Shown here in pieces: positions 5,568 through 6,219 of a stretch of 6,219 nt of DNA (its first letter is position 1; every line of letters starts with the position of its first letter). The translations under genes and the position numbers were made by a program. Location of the stretch: contig WSZW01000181.1 in assembly GCA_013139905.1 (NCBI GenBank), forward strand, positions 1-6,219, written 5' to 3'. The notes beneath the pieces were generated by a model. It was not told the origin of the DNA, ran no database searches, and saw only the letters and a program-made list of their open reading frames with translations. Origin of the DNA: an archaeon. GTDB taxonomy: Archaea > EX4484-52 > B79-G9.

Positions 5568-5774
5568 ATGTTTAAAAAAATATTAATTTTACTCGTATTA
5601 GTTGTATTTATAGCAGGTTGCACCGGCAATATTGAAACTACACCCAAACAACCAACAAACGCAAACAATGAAACACAACAATTAAATAACGACATATCTA
5701 ACGTAGATACAATAGACGATAGCCTCGGAACAAAAGATTTAGACAATATAGACATAGACACAAACTTATTCTAA
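5568..5774 (+). CDS. Tiny predicted lipoprotein with acidic tail
   Basis: This 68-residue protein has a clear lipoprotein signal: MFKK, a hydrophobic core to residue 15, and IAGC with the likely lipidated Cys18, giving a mature chain of about 51 residues outside the membrane. The next 22 residues are rich in Thr, Asn and Gln and look like a flexible linker. The end (about 44-68) is acidic with regularly placed Ile/Leu and no His or Cys (for example VDTIDDSLGTKDLDNIDID), which could form a short amphipathic segment or bind cations. No known domain is recognised. The strong Shine-Dalgarno and the signal peptide make it a convincing gene despite its size. It sits just downstream of the His-rich membrane protein and may work with it (inference). 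Confidence 0.75.
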   Translation: MFKKILILLVLVVFIAGCTGNIETTPKQPTNANNETQQLNNDISNVDTIDDSLGTKDLDNIDIDTNLF

Positions 5775-5924
5775 AAATACATTATTTTTGCATATTGGTA
5801 TAAATTCATAAATTAAAACACACATCAATACAACCCTATTTTTTCTAAATACATCACACAAACCAAATTATAATTATAAATCTAATTACAACAAACAATA
5901 TTCAAAAACAAATATAACCAAACC
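5775..5924. other. AT-rich spacer between convergent genes
   Basis: The 150-nt spacer separates the lipoprotein gene from the convergent membrane-protein gene and contains no credible reading frame. T runs at 5784-5788 and 5839-5844 could end plus-strand transcription. No stable hairpin or box C/D or similar RNA motif was seen. Confidence 0.5.
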
Positions 5925-6219
5925 CTAAATCAATGCTGCAAATCCTAAAATCCACAATAAAATATATGCAACAACCAATAATTCCCCAAGCAATAAAAGA
6001 TACAACACCATTCTTGGTACATTCGAAGTTGCACGTATACCTTGTTGAACTTTTCGTTTTCTGATTCTAGCATACATAACAAGTATCAAAGTCCATAACA
6101 AAGCAAGAAGTGGTGTTAATTTCCATCCAAACGGCAATAATGGTGGCGCCGGTCTAACAATTAATGTTATCGGTGCAAACGCATATGCCTCTTCTTTTGA
6201 TTCAATTATTAAATTAGTC
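5925..6219 (-). CDS. C-terminal part of a membrane protein (5' end beyond window)
   Basis: The frame is open from the window edge to a TAG at 5927-5925, giving 97 residues. A TTG at 6137 is not a convincing start because the frame runs on upstream in protein-like sequence (EEAYAFAPITLIVRPAPP). The visible part has a Pro-rich stretch at about 16-29, a hydrophobic helix around 35-50, a strongly basic loop (ARIRKRK and following, about 52-67) and a second long hydrophobic segment to the C-terminus. The positive-inside rule would put the basic loop in the cytoplasm and the Pro-rich part outside, so a larger surface-exposed domain may precede it. No family is recognised. Confidence 0.7.
   Translation of the reverse strand, partial: TNLIIESKEEAYAFAPITLIVRPAPPLLPFGWKLTPLLALLWTLILVMYARIRKRKVQQGIRATSNVPRMVLYLLLLGELLVVAYILLWILGFAALI

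Noticed and set aside
5414..5761. A 115-residue minus-strand open frame across the two small genes
   Set aside because: It overlaps both small genes antisense, and its composition mirrors the complement of their hydrophobic codons; no motif or start signal was found.
5925..6137. A complete 70-residue membrane protein starting at TTG 6137
   Set aside because: The same frame stays open to the window edge with protein-like sequence, so it is better read as the end of a longer gene.
1..6219. CRISPR array, insertion sequence or inverted-repeat element
   Set aside because: No regularly spaced direct repeats, transposase frame or terminal inverted repeats were found on reading both strands.

Overview
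The window reads as a piece of an AT-rich archaeal chromosome. The strongest evidence is in the RNA genes. The tRNA-Ser(CGA) gene carries a 27-nt intron that folds into a textbook bulge-helix-bulge, the signal cut by the archaeal tRNA splicing endonuclease, and it encodes no CCA. A 7S-type SRP RNA with paired 5' and 3' ends and the UGUAAC motif lies on the minus strand. Supporting signs are TATA boxes about 26 nt before start codons that lack a Shine-Dalgarno, GAGGTG-type Shine-Dalgarnos inside operons, and archaeal-style TraB and Lon-like proteins. Small, divergent, AT-rich genes together with bacterial-type gluconeogenic enzymes would fit a DPANN-type lineage, but that placement is inference.

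Layout. Positions 1-48 hold the last codons of an upstream plus-strand gene. Positions 50-3124 form a tight plus-strand sugar-phosphate operon: class I fructose-1,6-bisphosphatase (TTG start), class II fructose-bisphosphate aldolase (17-nt overlap with the gene before it), and an NAD-dependent sugar-nucleotide epimerase/dehydratase. The intron-containing tRNA-Ser follows at 3176-3286, ending in an oligo-T tract. Convergent to this, on the minus strand, are a short TraB/PrgY-family protein and, upstream of it and 19 nt away, a membrane-anchored Lon-like (S16) protease without an ATPase domain. The SRP RNA (about 4835-5111, minus) comes next. Two small plus-strand genes follow: a His-rich two-helix membrane protein and a tiny lipoprotein. 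The window ends in the C-terminal part of a minus-strand membrane protein whose 5' end lies beyond the edge.

How the genes fit together. The aldolase condenses triose phosphates to fructose-1,6-bisphosphate and the phosphatase converts that to fructose-6-phosphate, so the operon drives gluconeogenesis toward hexose phosphates; the epimerase could then work on the derived nucleotide sugars for glycans. The Lon-like/TraB pair are both membrane-linked members of peptidase or peptidase-like families and may act on peptides or membrane proteins together (inference). The SRP RNA serves co-translational membrane targeting.

No mobile element, CRISPR array or clearly novel multi-gene defence-like system is visible. 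The most unusual items are: a perfect 15-nt complementarity between the tRNA-Ser precursor (anticodon loop plus intron) and the neighbouring SRP RNA; a non-GNAR apical loop in SRP helix 8; the Lon-like/TraB operon; and the His-repeat membrane protein with its lipoprotein neighbour.
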